Shown piece by piece: positions 10,050 through 19,152 of a stretch of 64,000 bases of DNA. A model generated the notes under the pieces. It did not search any database. It was not told the origin of the DNA and worked only from the letters and a program-made list of their open reading frames with translations. Position 1 is the first letter of the stretch. Every line of letters begins with the position of its first letter. Both the position numbers and the translations under genes were made by a program. This DNA is from Microbulbifer variabilis ATCC 700307 (GTDB lineage Bacteria > Pseudomonadota > Gammaproteobacteria > Pseudomonadales > Cellvibrionaceae), in the NCBI RefSeq assembly GCF_000380565.1, contig NZ_AQYJ01000019.1, positions 1 to 64,000 on the forward strand, written 5' to 3'.

Positions 10050-10556
10050 ATGGCTAGAGAGAAAGACAAAAGCAACGACGAAGGCCTGCAGGAGAAGCTG
10101 GTCCAGGTCAACCGCGTTGCCAAGACTGTTAAAGGTGGTCGTATCTTCGCCTTTACCGCACTGACTGTCGTTGGTGACGGCAATGGCCGTGTCGGTTTCG
10201 GTCGCGGTAAGGCGCGTGAAGTGCCTGTAGCGATTCAGAAGGCGATGGAAGCTGCGCGCCGCAACATGGTCCAGGTAGAACTGAATGGCGATACCATCCA
10301 GTACGCTACCAATGGTCGCCATGGTGGTTCCAAGGTTTACATGCAGCCCGCTTCCCAGGGTACCGGTGTAATTGCCGGTGGTGCTATGCGCTCCGTACTG
10401 GAAATGGCTGGTGTACACAACGTATTGGCCAAGTGCTACGGTTCCACCAATCCGGTGAACGTAGTGCGCGCAACCTTCAAAGCTCTGGAGCAAATGCAGA
10501 GCCCTGAAGATGTTGCTGCCAAGCGCGGTAAATCAGTCGAAGAGATTCTGGGCTAA
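10050..10556 (+). CDS. rpsE: 30S ribosomal protein S5
   Basis: S5 takes part in decoding fidelity and the mRNA-unwinding path. The 168-residue protein has the double-stranded-RNA-binding-like N-terminal domain with the loop [19 protein letters not shown], where spectinomycin-resistance changes occur in other bacteria, and the C-terminal domain [14 protein letters not shown]. Order and spacing are typical for the spc operon. Confidence 0.97.
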   Translation: MAREKDKSNDEGLQEKLVQVNRVAKTVKGGRIFAFTALTVVGDGNGRVGFGRGKAREVPVAIQKAMEAARRNMVQVELNGDTIQYATNGRHGGSKVYMQPASQGTGVIAGGAMRSVLEMAGVHNVLAKCYGSTNPVNVVRATFKALEQMQSPEDVAAKRGKSVEEILG

Positions 10557-10594
10557 TCACAGTCCAGATTTAAGGTTATTGGTGGGTTAAGACC

Positions 10595-10780
10595 ATGGCT
10601 AAGAAGACCATTAAAGTCACCCAGACCAAAAGTATCAACGGACGCCTGAAAAGCCATCAGGCGTGCGTTGCGGGTCTGGGCCTGCGCCGCATCGGCCACA
10701 CAGTGGAAGTGGAAGATACTCCTTCCGTGCGCGGCATGATCAACAAAGTAAACTACCTGGTTAAGGTTGAGGGGGAATAA
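10595..10780 (+). CDS. rpmD: 50S ribosomal protein L30
   Basis: A 61-residue single-domain large-subunit protein. It carries the family core [20 protein letters not shown] followed by [11 protein letters not shown]. Its presence supports a proteobacterial origin, as L30 is absent from some bacterial phyla. One base separates its stop from the rplO start. Confidence 0.96.
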   Translation: MAKKTIKVTQTKSINGRLKSHQACVAGLGLRRIGHTVEVEDTPSVRGMINKVNYLVKVEGE

Positions 10781-10781
10781 C

Positions 10782-11216
10782 ATGCGTTTGAATGACTTAT
10801 CTCCCGCACAAGGCCACAAGCACAGCGCAAAGCGCGTTGGTCGCGGAATAGGTAGTGGGTTGGGTAAGACCGGTGGCCGTGGCCACAAAGGTCAAAAAGC
10901 ACGTTCCGGCGGTAGTGTTCGTCCAGGCTTCGAAGGCGGTCAGATGCCTTTGCAGAAGCGTCTGCCTAAGTACGGTTTCACCGCTCGTGTTTCTCGCTTC
11001 ACCGCGGAAGTACGTCTGGCTGAGCTGGCCAAGGTAGAAAGTGACGTAATCGATTTGGCAGCGCTGAAGAATGCCGATATTATCGGCAGCCATATTAAAC
11101 GCGCCAAAGTGTTCCTCTCAGGTGAACTGACTAAAGCAGTTACCGTAAAGGGTCTGGGAGTGACCAAAGGTGCAAAGGCGGCTATCGAAGCTGCTGGCGG
11201 TAAAATAGAAGACTAA
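10782..11216 (+). CDS. rplO: 50S ribosomal protein L15
   Basis: L15 is a late-assembly large-subunit protein. The start is the ATG at 10782 ([17 protein letters not shown]), which matches the family; an upstream in-frame start falls inside rpmD. The 144 residues include the glycine/basic N-terminal extension [20 protein letters not shown]. It directly precedes secY. Confidence 0.97.
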   Translation: MRLNDLSPAQGHKHSAKRVGRGIGSGLGKTGGRGHKGQKARSGGSVRPGFEGGQMPLQKRLPKYGFTARVSRFTAEVRLAELAKVESDVIDLAALKNADIIGSHIKRAKVFLSGELTKAVTVKGLGVTKGAKAAIEAAGGKIED

Positions 11217-11227
11217 TCGAGGCGCCA

Positions 11228-12574
11228 ATGGCACGACCAGGATCCGGTGGAAATCCCCTGGGCAACAGCAAGGGATTGGGCGAGCTTTGGGCTCGCCTTC
11301 GTTTTCTGTTTCTAGCGATTCTTGTTTATCGACTGGGGACGCATATTCCGGTGCCCGGTATTGATCCGGAAAAGCTGTCAAACCTGTTTAACCAGAACCA
11401 GGGGACCATCCTTGGCCTGTTTAACATGTTCTCTGGCGGCGCCCTGGAAAGGATGAGTATTCTGGCGCTGGGCATCATGCCCTACATCTCCGCGTCCATC
11501 ATCATGCAGTTGATGAGCGCGGTGACTCCCTCTCTGGAAGCGTTGAAGAAGGAAGGGGAGGCCGGAAGGCGCAAGATCAACCAATATACTCGCTACCTCA
11601 CGGTAGTGCTGGCCCTGATTCAGGGTATTGGTATGACTTTCGGGCTTGCTGGACAGAATCTGGCTTACTCATCTGAGCCTGCGTTTGGTTTTTACTTTGT
11701 GGCGGTAACGTCACTGGTGACCGGTGCCGTATTTATGATGTGGCTCGGTGAGCAGATCACCGAGCGCGGTGTTGGCAATGGCATTTCCATGCTGATTTTC
11801 GCCGGTATCGTCGCCGGTTTGCCCGGTGCCATCGGTCAGGCGTTTGAACAGGCACGGCAGGGTGAGCTGCATATCCTTATGCTGCTGATCATCGGCGTAA
11901 TTGCTCTTGCGGTGGTGTTCTTTGTGGTAGTGATGGAGCGCGGTCAGCGTCGAATCACAATTAACCACGCCCGACGCCAGGCTGGTCGCTATTCTGCCGC
12001 ACCGGCTGCGCAGGCGAGCCACCTGCCCCTGAAGGTGAATATGGCCGGTGTTATTCCGGTGATCTTCGCCAGTAGTATCCTGCTGTTCCCGGCTACGCTG
12101 GCGCAGTGGTTTGGTCAGGGCGGGGAAGGTGTTGGTGCTCAGATTCTGCAGTGGATGGCATTGCAGCTGGGGCCAGGGCAGCCGCTGAACATTATTTTGT
12201 TCGCACTGCTGATCGGTTTCTTCTGTTTCTTCTACACGGCGTTGATGTTCAACCCGAATGAAGTAGCAGATAACCTGAAAAAGTCCGGTGCTTATGTGCC
12301 AGGTATTCGCCCTGGTGAGCAGACAGCCCGCTATATCGATAGCGTGTTGACCCGACTCACCCTGGTAGGTGCCGTGTATATCGCGCTGGTATCCCTGCTG
12401 CCGCAGTTCCTGGTAGTTGGGTTTAACGTTCCCTTCTATCTGGGGGGTACCTCACTACTGATCGTTGTAGTCGTAGTGATGGACTTTATGGCGCAGGTAC
12501 AGTCGCATCTGCTGTCACACCAGTACGAAGGCTTGATGAAAAAAGCGAACCTGCAAAGCTACGGTCGTCGCTAG
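11228..12574 (+). CDS. secY: Preprotein translocase subunit SecY
   Basis: SecY is the channel of the Sec translocon in the inner membrane. The 448 residues have ten hydrophobic segments, an N-terminal cytoplasmic stretch, the plug region after segment 1 ([11 protein letters not shown]) and the conserved cytoplasmic loop with [15 protein letters not shown] near residues 239-253, which contacts the ribosome and SecA. It ends the spc block together with rpmJ, 41 bases downstream. Confidence 0.98.
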   Translation: MARPGSGGNPLGNSKGLGELWARLRFLFLAILVYRLGTHIPVPGIDPEKLSNLFNQNQGTILGLFNMFSGGALERMSILALGIMPYISASIIMQLMSAVTPSLEALKKEGEAGRRKINQYTRYLTVVLALIQGIGMTFGLAGQNLAYSSEPAFGFYFVAVTSLVTGAVFMMWLGEQITERGVGNGISMLIFAGIVAGLPGAIGQAFEQARQGELHILMLLIIGVIALAVVFFVVVMERGQRRITINHARRQAGRYSAAPAAQASHLPLKVNMAGVIPVIFASSILLFPATLAQWFGQGGEGVGAQILQWMALQLGPGQPLNIILFALLIGFFCFFYTALMFNPNEVADNLKKSGAYVPGIRPGEQTARYIDSVLTRLTLVGAVYIALVSLLPQFLVVGFNVPFYLGGTSLLIVVVVVMDFMAQVQSHLLSHQYEGLMKKANLQSYGRR

Positions 12575-12615
12575 TGCGTCACCTGCTCGCAGTTTGATTG
12601 AATTGAGGTAAGGTC

Positions 12616-12732
12616 ATGAAAGTACGCGCTTCTGTAAAAAAGATCTGCCGTAACTGCAAAATCGTACGTCGCAAAGGCGTTCTGCGGGTAATCTGCAGCG
12701 CTGAGCCACGTCACAAGCAGCGTCAAGGCTAA
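12616..12732 (+). CDS. rpmJ: 50S ribosomal protein L36 (zinc-binding form)
   Basis: A 38-residue protein, [17 protein letters not shown] at its start, with the zinc ligands C11, C14 and C27 and a histidine near residue 33, so it is the zinc-binding form. GAGGTAAGG lies just upstream of the ATG. Its place between secY and rpsM is the standard one in gammaproteobacteria. Confidence 0.96.
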   Translation: MKVRASVKKICRNCKIVRRKGVLRVICSAEPRHKQRQG

Positions 12733-12932
12733 AAAGGGGCCAGCCCCTTCGGGGTGCGTCCATTGGGCGCCCCCGTAAAAGCTGGAAGAATTCGCTGATC
12801 GCTACAGCCCCGTATCGATTGGCAACACCTCAAAATTTTTGGGGTGGGGAGGAGGTGGTAAAGCCTTCTTCCAATTGGGGGCGTTGACTGTCGTCCGCAG
12901 CCGTTTCGGGAGGCCGAAACGGTCGTGGGCTA
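12733..12932 (+). other. Structured spc-alpha intergenic segment
   Basis: No gene is seen here. The segment holds several inverted repeats: a short CCCC/GGGG hairpin near 12750, a 9-pair hairpin at 12826-12846 with one wobble, and a perfect 9-pair hairpin at 12901-12922 with the loop GAGG. None is followed by a clear T-run on the plus strand, so they are not obvious terminators. Confidence 0.55.
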
Positions 12933-12961
12933 TTGCAAATTAGTGTCTGAAAAGCTATTCT
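12933..12961 (+). promoter_or_regulatory. Candidate alpha-operon promoter
   Basis: TTGCAA at 12933-12938 and TATTCT at 12956-12961 are 17 bases apart; each hexamer matches the sigma-70 consensus at four of six positions. A start near 12968 would give a leader of about 105 bases that just contains the structured rpsM leader. The match is moderate, so this is a candidate only. Confidence 0.4.
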
Positions 12962-13022
12962 TGCGCGCCTTTTTGGTGGCGCCGCCGGTTTTTTAGTCGC
13001 TGTCAGCGCCGAAATCAAAGTA

Positions 13023-13086
13023 GAGCCACATACTTATTTATAGCAGTGGCTCCAATACGTGGAGTACGCCTCTATGGCACGTATTG
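13023..13086 (+). promoter_or_regulatory. rpsM leader with nested inverted repeats (S4-type autoregulation candidate)
   Basis: A 7-base perfect inverted repeat (GAGCCAC 13023-13029 with GTGGCTC 13046-13052) is followed at once by an 8-base one (CAATACGT 13053-13060 with ACGTATTG 13079-13086). The second pairs the leader with rpsM codons 2-5 and encloses the GGAG ribosome-binding site (13061-13064) and the ATG (13074-13076). In E. coli the alpha-operon leader folds over the same start as a pseudoknot bound by S4. The likeness in position and logic is seen; S4 binding is inferred. Confidence 0.6.
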
Positions 13087-13430
13087 CTGGTGTCAATGTA
13101 CCAGACCACAAGCACGCCGTGATCTCCCTGACCCACATTTACGGGGTAGGTCTCACTAAGTCAAAGTCTATTTTGGCAGCGGTTGGTATCGCTGAATCCA
13201 CCAAAATCCGCGACCTGTCTGAAGAGCAGATCGAAACCATCCGCGGTGAAGTTGCAAAACTCACTGTAGAGGGCGACCTGCGCCGTGAAGTATCCATGAA
13301 CATCAAACGATTGATGGACCTGGGATGCTACCGCGGTTTGCGTCACCGCCGCAGCCTTCCGCTGCGTGGTCAGCGCACCAAAACCAATGCTCGCACCCGT
13401 AAGGGTCCGCGCAAGCCGATTCGCAAGTAA
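13074..13430 (+). CDS. rpsM: 30S ribosomal protein S13
   Basis: S13 bridges the subunits and contacts P-site tRNA with its basic tail. The product is 118 residues from the ATG at 13074 ([19 protein letters not shown]), preceded by GGAG; an upstream in-frame GTG is not supported. The helix-two-turn-helix region and the C-terminal [18 protein letters not shown] are typical. It opens the alpha operon and its start lies inside a predicted stem. Confidence 0.97.
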   Translation: MARIAGVNVPDHKHAVISLTHIYGVGLTKSKSILAAVGIAESTKIRDLSEEQIETIRGEVAKLTVEGDLRREVSMNIKRLMDLGCYRGLRHRRSLPLRGQRTKTNARTRKGPRKPIRK

Positions 13431-13517
13431 GCCTGATTAAGGCGCGATATCGCGGTTTAACAAGCCCCTTCCCGGTAGTGAACCGAGGGGATTTGATACA
13501 GGATTTAGGATACTGGT

Positions 13518-13907
13518 ATGGCTAAGCCAAAAACTACTGTTCGCAAAAAGGTCAAAAAGACCGTTGTTGACGGTATTGCCCACATCCACGCATCGTTTAA
13601 CAATACGATCGTGACGATCACTGATCGCCAGGGTAATACCCTCAGCTGGGCCACCGCAGGTGGATCCGGCTTCCGTGGCTCAAGAAAGAGCACCCCGTTT
13701 GCAGCCCAGGTTGCCGCTGAGCGCGCAGGTACTGCAGCTCAGGAGTACGGCCTGAAAAACCTCGACGTAGAAGTAAAGGGCCCTGGCCCCGGTCGCGAAT
13801 CCGCTGTTCGCGCACTGAACAACTGCGGCTACAAGATCACCAACATCACCGACGTGACGCCAATCCCGCATAACGGTTGTCGTCCGCCCAAGAAACGTCG
13901 CGTGTAA
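13518..13907 (+). CDS. rpsK: 30S ribosomal protein S11
   Basis: S11 forms part of the 30S platform and contacts mRNA in the E site. The 129 residues include [20 protein letters not shown] and the conserved C-terminus [16 protein letters not shown]. An 87-base gap separates it from rpsM, and rpsD follows after 15 bases. Confidence 0.97.
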   Translation: MAKPKTTVRKKVKKTVVDGIAHIHASFNNTIVTITDRQGNTLSWATAGGSGFRGSRKSTPFAAQVAAERAGTAAQEYGLKNLDVEVKGPGPGRESAVRALNNCGYKITNITDVTPIPHNGCRPPKKRRV

Positions 13908-13922
13908 GAGGGGGCTGATAAA

Positions 13923-14543
13923 ATGGCACGTTATATTGGACCAAAATGTAAACTGTCCCGTCGTGAAGGGACTGACCTGCAGCTGAAGAGCGGCGTTCGT
14001 CCGCATGACTCTAAGTGTCGCGCAGAATCCAAGCCCGGCCAGCATGGTGCTGGCCGTGGTCGTCTGTCCGATTACGGTATTCAGCTGCGCGAGAAGCAAA
14101 AGGTTCGCCGTATCTATGGCGTACTGGAAAAGCAGTTCCGTAACTACTATAAGGAAGCGGCGCGCCTGAAAGGTGCAACTGGTGAGAACCTGCTGCAACT
14201 TCTGGAAAAACGCCTGGACAACGTGGTTTACCGCATGGGCTTCGGCTCAACGCGCTCTGAAGCGCGTCAGCTGGTTTCCCACAAGGCGATTCTGGTAAAC
14301 GGCACAACTGTTAACATTCCTTCTTACCAAATTAAGGAAGGTGATGTAGTTGCTGTACGTGAAAAAGCTAAGAAGCAGCTGCGTATCCAGAATTCCGTTT
14401 CCCTCGCTGCCCAGCGTGGCGATGTCGAGTGGGTAGACGTAAACGCGAGCAAACTGGAAGGCACTTTCAAGCGCACTCCAGATCGTGTCGATCTGCCGGC
14501 AGAGATCAACGAAAACCTTATCGTGGAACTGTACTCCAAGTAA
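13923..14543 (+). CDS. rpsD: 30S ribosomal protein S4
   Basis: S4 nucleates 5'-domain assembly of 16S rRNA and in enterobacteria represses its own operon at the rpsM leader. The 206 residues contain the N-terminal [18 protein letters not shown] and an S4 RNA-binding domain ([20 protein letters not shown] near residues 98-117). The second cysteine pair of the zinc-binding S4 form is not seen. A structured leader lies before rpsM, consistent with such feedback. Confidence 0.97.
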   Translation: MARYIGPKCKLSRREGTDLQLKSGVRPHDSKCRAESKPGQHGAGRGRLSDYGIQLREKQKVRRIYGVLEKQFRNYYKEAARLKGATGENLLQLLEKRLDNVVYRMGFGSTRSEARQLVSHKAILVNGTTVNIPSYQIKEGDVVAVREKAKKQLRIQNSVSLAAQRGDVEWVDVNASKLEGTFKRTPDRVDLPAEINENLIVELYSK

Positions 14544-14587
14544 CAATTAGTCCACTTTAAGGAATGCAACTGTAAACAGGTATGGCT

Positions 14588-15592
14588 ATGCAGACTGCTG
14601 TCAACGAGTTTTTGACACCGCGTCGTATTGACGTCACCGAGTACAATCCGAATCACGCCAAGGTGATTTTGGAGCCCCTGGAGCGTGGCTTTGGCCACAC
14701 TCTTGGCAATGCGCTGCGTCGCATCCTGCTGTCCTCCATGCCGGGCTGCGCCGTCACCGAAGTCGAAATCGACGGTGTCGAGCACGAGTACAGCGCGATT
14801 GAGGGTGTGCAGGAAGATGTTATTGAAATCCTGCTCAACCTGAAAGAAATCGCGGTTGTTATGCACGGCAAGGATCAGGCGGTATTGAGCCTGAGCAAGA
14901 AGGGCCCAGGTGCAGTGACTGCTGGAGATATCCAGGTAGATCACGATATCGAGATTGTGAATCCTGAGCACGTGATCGCCAATATCACTGGTGATGTGGA
15001 ACTCAACCTGCGTCTCACCGTAGCGCGCGGTCGTGGCTATCAGCCAGCGGACGCTCGTCGTGACGAGGAAGAGGAAAGCCGCGCGATTGGCCGTCTGCAG
15101 CTGGATGCTTCATACAGCCCGGTACGTCGTGTTTCCTACAGTGTGGAAAGCGCGCGTGTAGAGCAGCGCACTGACCTGGACAAGCTGGTTCTGGACCTGG
15201 AGACCAATGGTACCCTGGACCCGGAAGAGGCAATTCGCCGCGCCGCTACGATTCTGCAGCAGCAGCTTGCAGTTTTTGTAGACCTGGAAGGTGAAAAGGA
15301 TGCGCAACCGAAAGCTGAAGAGCCCGAAGTTGACCCGGTACTGCTGCGCCCAGTAGACGACCTGGAGCTGACCGTACGTTCGGCCAACTGTCTGAAAGCA
15401 GAAAACATTTACTACATCGGTGATCTGATCCAGCGCACCGAAGTTGAGCTGCTGAAGACGCCGAACCTTGGTAAGAAGTCTCTGACAGAAATCAAGGACG
15501 TACTCGCTTCCCGTGGTTTATCCCTGGGTATGCGCCTGGAAAACTGGCCGCCGGCCAGCTTGAAAGGCGACAGCAAGTTAAGCCCCCTGTAA
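14588..15592 (+). CDS. rpoA: RNA polymerase alpha subunit
   Basis: Alpha scaffolds RNA polymerase assembly and its C-terminal domain binds UP elements and activators. The N-terminal domain is marked by [20 protein letters not shown], and the C-terminal domain near residues 250-325 by [19 protein letters not shown] and [16 protein letters not shown]. The ATG at 14588 ([12 protein letters not shown]) is preferred to the ATG at 14582: it matches the family N-terminus and is 7 bases from AGG. It is 334 residues long, slightly above the E. coli length. Confidence 0.97.
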   Translation: MQTAVNEFLTPRRIDVTEYNPNHAKVILEPLERGFGHTLGNALRRILLSSMPGCAVTEVEIDGVEHEYSAIEGVQEDVIEILLNLKEIAVVMHGKDQAVLSLSKKGPGAVTAGDIQVDHDIEIVNPEHVIANITGDVELNLRLTVARGRGYQPADARRDEEEESRAIGRLQLDASYSPVRRVSYSVESARVEQRTDLDKLVLDLETNGTLDPEEAIRRAATILQQQLAVFVDLEGEKDAQPKAEEPEVDPVLLRPVDDLELTVRSANCLKAENIYYIGDLIQRTEVELLKTPNLGKKSLTEIKDVLASRGLSLGMRLENWPPASLKGDSKLSPL

Positions 15593-15600
15593 GCATTTGG

Positions 15601-15668
15601 TAGTCGCGGCGGTGCCGCGACTAGTAGAAAGAACCCGAGCGGTGCCACAGCTTAGCGCGACACCGCTC
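15601..15668 (+). promoter_or_regulatory. Two hairpins between rpoA and rplQ
   Basis: A perfect 10-pair hairpin (15601-15610 with 15614-15623, loop GGT) is followed by an 8-pair one (GAGCGGTG 15637-15644 with CACCGCTC 15661-15668). Neither has a T-run, so termination is not predicted. They may mark processing or tune the rplQ level; this is inference. Confidence 0.55.
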
Positions 15669-15715
15669 CAGAACGACCTGCTGTGACAGCAACTTAGGTC
15701 GTAAGGAATTGAGTC

Positions 15716-16102
15716 ATGCGTCATCGCTATAGTGGCCGTAAATTCAGCCGCACGAGCGCTCACCGCAAGGCCATGTTCAAGAACATGAGCGCCTCTCTGG
15801 TGGAGCACGAACTGATCAAAACCACACTGGCCAAAGCCAAAGAACTGCGCCGCGTTGCCGAGCCGCTGATCACTCTGGCTAAGAAAGACAGTGTTGCCAA
15901 CCGCCGTCTGGCTTTCGCTCGTATCCGTGACAAGGATGCTGTGCGCAAGTTGTTCGACGAGTTGGGTCCTCGTTACGAAGCCCGTCCTGGTGGATATATT
16001 CGTATCCTGAAGTGTGGGTTCCGCGCTGGTGACAAAGCACCAATGGCTTATGTTGAGCTGGTAGATCGTCCTCAGGTTGAAGACGAAGCTGCGGAAGCGT
16101 AA
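15716..16102 (+). CDS. rplQ: 50S ribosomal protein L17
   Basis: The last protein of the alpha operon. It is 128 residues, starting [20 protein letters not shown], with the conserved [21 protein letters not shown] and a C-terminal extension rich in acidic residues and alanine. A GGAATTG site precedes the start. A strong terminator closes the whole ribosomal cluster 28 bases after the stop. Confidence 0.97.
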   Translation: MRHRYSGRKFSRTSAHRKAMFKNMSASLVEHELIKTTLAKAKELRRVAEPLITLAKKDSVANRRLAFARIRDKDAVRKLFDELGPRYEARPGGYIRILKCGFRAGDKAPMAYVELVDRPQVEDEAAEA

Positions 16103-16129
16103 GCTTGCCAACTAGCCATAGTGCTACGG

Positions 16130-16156
16130 AAGGCCGGTCATAGACCGGCCTTTTTT
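16130..16156 (+). terminator. Rho-independent terminator of the ribosomal cluster
   Basis: A perfect 10-base inverted repeat (AAGGCCGGTC with GACCGGCCTT) with the 3-base loop ATA is followed by six T. It lies 28 bases after the rplQ stop. Confidence 0.95.
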
Positions 16157-16176
16157 ATGCGTTTAGAAGGGTTTGT

Positions 16177-16431
16177 ATGTCTTTTGAACAATTACTGAGT
16201 AACTTGAACCCCCACATTGTAGCGAGCCTGAGGCGTGCTATTGAGTTGGGTAAATGGCCTAATGGTGTTGTTATTACCCCAGAGCAGCGTAGGCTTTGTG
16301 GAGAGGCTGTAGCCAACTGGGAGGCACGGAACCTGCCTAAGGAGCAGCAGGTAGGCTATGTAACTCCGAAGGCCTCAGAAGAACCTTGTGCGGGCAAAAA
16401 GGATGATGAGCAGCCATTGAACTGGGTTTAA
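16177..16431 (+). CDS. DUF1315 (YeaC-like) family protein
   Basis: A small 84-residue protein whose N-terminal MSFEQLLSNLNPHIVASLRRAIELGKWPNGV and following LTPEQ-like segment (ITPEQRRLCGEAVANWEAR) resemble the DUF1315/YeaC family. The members are small soluble proteins of unknown role. It has no signal peptide or membrane segment. It starts 21 bases after the ribosomal terminator with GAAGGG upstream, so it needs its own promoter, which was not identified. Confidence 0.7.
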   Translation: MSFEQLLSNLNPHIVASLRRAIELGKWPNGVVITPEQRRLCGEAVANWEARNLPKEQQVGYVTPKASEEPCAGKKDDEQPLNWV

Positions 16432-16596
16432 TATCGCACAGATTGAGATCATGGTTTTTGTTTTCAGCAGGCTTTAGAGATATTGGCGCAAATATCTACA
16501 TCTGGGACGCCCTTTCCATTCATCACTTCAGCTTTCTCTGCTTATATAGTTACCGACATAGAAATACAAAATTTCCAATTTGCTCGGTAACTGATT

Positions 16597-17232
16597 ATGA
16601 AAAAACTGATATTGCTTGCCGGCGCAGTAACTCTAGCAGTTGTTGGCATTGATCACTACGATATTGACGTGCAGGCCGGTGTTGCCAAAGTTCGGCAATT
16701 TATAACTCCTTTAACCGAAAATAGTGAGTTAGCGAAGGATATTGCTGAGCGTATACCGTGGTCACAGCTGGAAAATGCGGAAGTGGAGGAGTTATTGGAC
16801 CACCCCCGTGTGAAAGCTTACCTGGACCAGGAAAAGGCGAAGAAGGCTTTGCAGAACTATTTTGCAAATCTTGGAAACCTATCCAGTGAGGAGGCCTGGG
16901 ATACGATAGAACAAGTGGAAAGTGAAAAGCGAGTTACCGGTTACGAGGCGCTGTCCTTAAAGCTCGCCTGGCTGGAAAAAAATAGTATCAACGAAGCTGA
17001 GTTCAAGCAGCGCGCGGAAGAGCTGTTTAATATCTACCGTGAGCAGGCCCAATCAGTTATTAGTCACTATGATCCCCATACAGAGGTGCCTGGCTTCTCA
17101 ACATATAAAGATCTTGAAAGGTCTATTGTTGAAGAAGTGCAGCAAATGACCTCCTTCCCAGATGGAATGAGCAAACATGAGTACCTTCGTAAACGCCTGC
17201 AAGAAGCACGGGAAACTGTTTACGGCTCCTAA
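16597..17232 (+). CDS. Hypothetical membrane-anchored or exported helical protein
   Basis: A 211-residue protein not recognised as a known family. An N-terminal hydrophobic segment (KLILLAGAVTLAVVG, residues 3-17) could be an anchor or an uncleaved signal; no AXA cleavage site or lipobox is clear. The rest is charged and predicted mostly helical, with alternating acidic and basic residues and several tryptophans (IPWSQLENAEVEELLDHP near residues 53-70, EAWDTIEQ, AWLEKN). Its composition recalls periplasmic helical chaperones, but no family motif supports that. It stands alone, closed by a terminator shared with the convergent hydrolase gene. Confidence 0.7.
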   Translation: MKKLILLAGAVTLAVVGIDHYDIDVQAGVAKVRQFITPLTENSELAKDIAERIPWSQLENAEVEELLDHPRVKAYLDQEKAKKALQNYFANLGNLSSEEAWDTIEQVESEKRVTGYEALSLKLAWLEKNSINEAEFKQRAEELFNIYREQAQSVISHYDPHTEVPGFSTYKDLERSIVEEVQQMTSFPDGMSKHEYLRKRLQEARETVYGS

Positions 17233-17238
17233 TTAGAT

Positions 17239-17279
17239 AGCAGTGCCGCTAGTAATAAACTAACAGCACTGCTTTCTTT
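17239..17279. terminator. Convergent-gene terminator
   Basis: AGCAGTGC at 17239-17246 pairs with GCACTGCT at 17266-17273 around a 19-base loop and is followed by TTCTTTC. It lies between two converging genes. The long loop makes it a weaker call than the others in the window. Confidence 0.5.
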
Positions 17280-17289
17280 CAGGCTTTAC

Positions 17290-18744
17290 CTACATGAACA
17301 GGCCGATCAGGTCGTAAAACCAATTACTATTGTTTTCAAAGTCTGAAACTTTATCCGTTTCGTAGGCGCGAATCATACCCCCACCGTTATGGTTCACAAT
17401 GTTGTTGAGAAAATCTTTTAACTCCAGTCCATGTTCTGCAATCTCACCATAGTGCAAGTCGATAATGGTAGTGCAATGGCTCTCGTTAAGATTACGGAAC
17501 ATCGGGAAGTAGTAGCCCCAATTACTGGTTTGGTCCAAGAGAGGGATTAGATTCTCATGGGTGTCCTTTTGCCAGCGTTGGCGCAGTTTATTTAAGCGAG
17601 AGTTGGCATCTGGATCATTGTAAATATCTTCGTAGAAGCGCTCATAGGAGTATGAAGAAAAATTACCGTCAGCCAGGAAGTGCGTGATACCAAGGCGATC
17701 TGTGGGAAATTTATTTGATAATGCACTGTATATCGAAGCCAGCTGATTGCTATCAAACCCAGGAGTAAAGGATTTTATCGCATTAATTGGGTTCTCTTCA
17801 TTGGGGTCCCCGTCAGTTGTGTAAGTGGTCCAGGAGTGAAGAACTTCGTTATGTAACGGTAACGATGGGTACTCGGTGCTGTTATCACTATCTAAAGGTG
17901 CTTTATAAAGCGGGCCGGAGTCATCAATTAAATAACCATAGTCGACATCCATATCCTCGCGAAGTTTTGTATAATTTAACAGAGCCCCTACACTTCCAGC
18001 GCTGCATCCAGCAGTCAGCATTTGTTTAGGCTTCTGTAAATTATTTTTTACCCACGAAGTGACAGCCTGGACATTACGTAATCCATTGTGGTGCCAAATT
18101 AAATCTGGATTTTGACCGCTGGAATCTTCATAAATCTCTGTTTTATCGCCAACATAAATATCACCGGTACAATAGGGAACATATACTAAATTCCATTCAC
18201 CAGTCTTGTATTGGTTATAGGGATGGTGGGTGTAGATTAAGGGGGATACGCCGGCAGTCGTCAGGTTATCTAGATTACTGAAATCTAATAAATTTATGTT
18301 GCTGAGATAGTCGTCAGGAATGCCATTGGGGTTACGTGCCCCGCGAATGCCCGCCTGCCCTGAACAGCTCTCATAATCCCAGCATGCACCGCCACCCTCA
18401 AAATAGAAAACGGTGTTGCTGGTATCGGGCACTCGGTATACGAAGAATTTATAGGGGGAGCCGTTGCCGCACATGGCGCCTGTGTTGGCAGGAACGTCGA
18501 TTTTTTGCCAGGTGTTGAAATCGCTGGGATCGAAGTCATCGTTAAAGCTGGGATCATCTATTGTTAATGGATACATCCCTTGGGCCTGCTCGGTAGTTAC
18601 AGGAGCATTAGCACTGGGTGGATTAAATAAATGTTTTAAAGTTGTCCAAAAATTGTAATCTCCGGGCTCTGCTTGAGCATAGGAGGTGATTAGAAATGAG
18701 CTGGCAATCAGTGCCGTAATAAAACCACGGAGAATTCTTATCAT
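17290..18744 (-). CDS. Secreted pectinacetylesterase-family hydrolase
   Basis: A 484-residue alpha/beta hydrolase of the pectinacetylesterase/NOTUM type, which removes acyl groups from carbohydrates or other esters. A Sec signal peptide is visible (residues 1-25, ending SYAQA). Family motifs are YFEGGGACW near residues 114-122 (oxyanion hole) and GCSAGS at 246-251 with the nucleophile Ser248. Candidate Asp and His partners are in HFLADGN and NESHCTTI. Cysteines near C92, C121, C127, C192 and C247 suggest disulfides. It is a stand-alone gene, and the true substrate (pectin, another polysaccharide or a lipid ester) cannot be decided from sequence. Confidence 0.8.
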   Translation of the reverse strand: MIRILRGFITALIASSFLITSYAQAEPGDYNFWTTLKHLFNPPSANAPVTTEQAQGMYPLTIDDPSFNDDFDPSDFNTWQKIDVPANTGAMCGNGSPYKFFVYRVPDTSNTVFYFEGGGACWDYESCSGQAGIRGARNPNGIPDDYLSNINLLDFSNLDNLTTAGVSPLIYTHHPYNQYKTGEWNLVYVPYCTGDIYVGDKTEIYEDSSGQNPDLIWHHNGLRNVQAVTSWVKNNLQKPKQMLTAGCSAGSVGALLNYTKLREDMDVDYGYLIDDSGPLYKAPLDSDNSTEYPSLPLHNEVLHSWTTYTTDGDPNEENPINAIKSFTPGFDSNQLASIYSALSNKFPTDRLGITHFLADGNFSSYSYERFYEDIYNDPDANSRLNKLRQRWQKDTHENLIPLLDQTSNWGYYFPMFRNLNESHCTTIIDLHYGEIAEHGLELKDFLNNIVNHNGGGMIRAYETDKVSDFENNSNWFYDLIGLFM

Positions 18745-19152
18745 TATTAATCCCCTTGAGGTAGTTGATATATTCTCTCTGGACCAGGTCGAATTGGGGG
18801 CGCTAAGTATAGAGGTCGGTTGTGGCCTCTACTCCTGCAAGTCAATTAGAACACTCGTCCAAATCGCTGCTTCGGTAAAACCCAAAGAGGTTAGTTAATA
18901 TTGATCTTCTGGTCTAGCAGGAGCCGTATAAAAACTTATTGGTCATTAAGGACTGCTTGGTCCAGGCGGATTTATTGAAGATATTTTATTAATGTTTGAA
19001 ATTTTTTGATTTTGGGTAAGATGTGTTTCTATTGAAACCGGTGATGCTAGAAGTGACAAGCTTTGGTTTTCAAAATAAAGAGGTATGTAAGGAGTGAGAA
19101 TATTGTTTGCTCTATGCTCTTAGTTCGGAATTCTAAATAAGAAAAAATACTT
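18745..19152. other. Intergenic, AT-rich, no gene seen
   Basis: This 408-base gap holds the promoter region of the hydrolase gene on the minus strand and the trailer of pxpC. The only structure noticed is an 8-pair hairpin at 18810-18831 with a 6-base loop. No convincing promoter hexamers or open frame with a ribosome-binding site were found. Confidence 0.5.
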
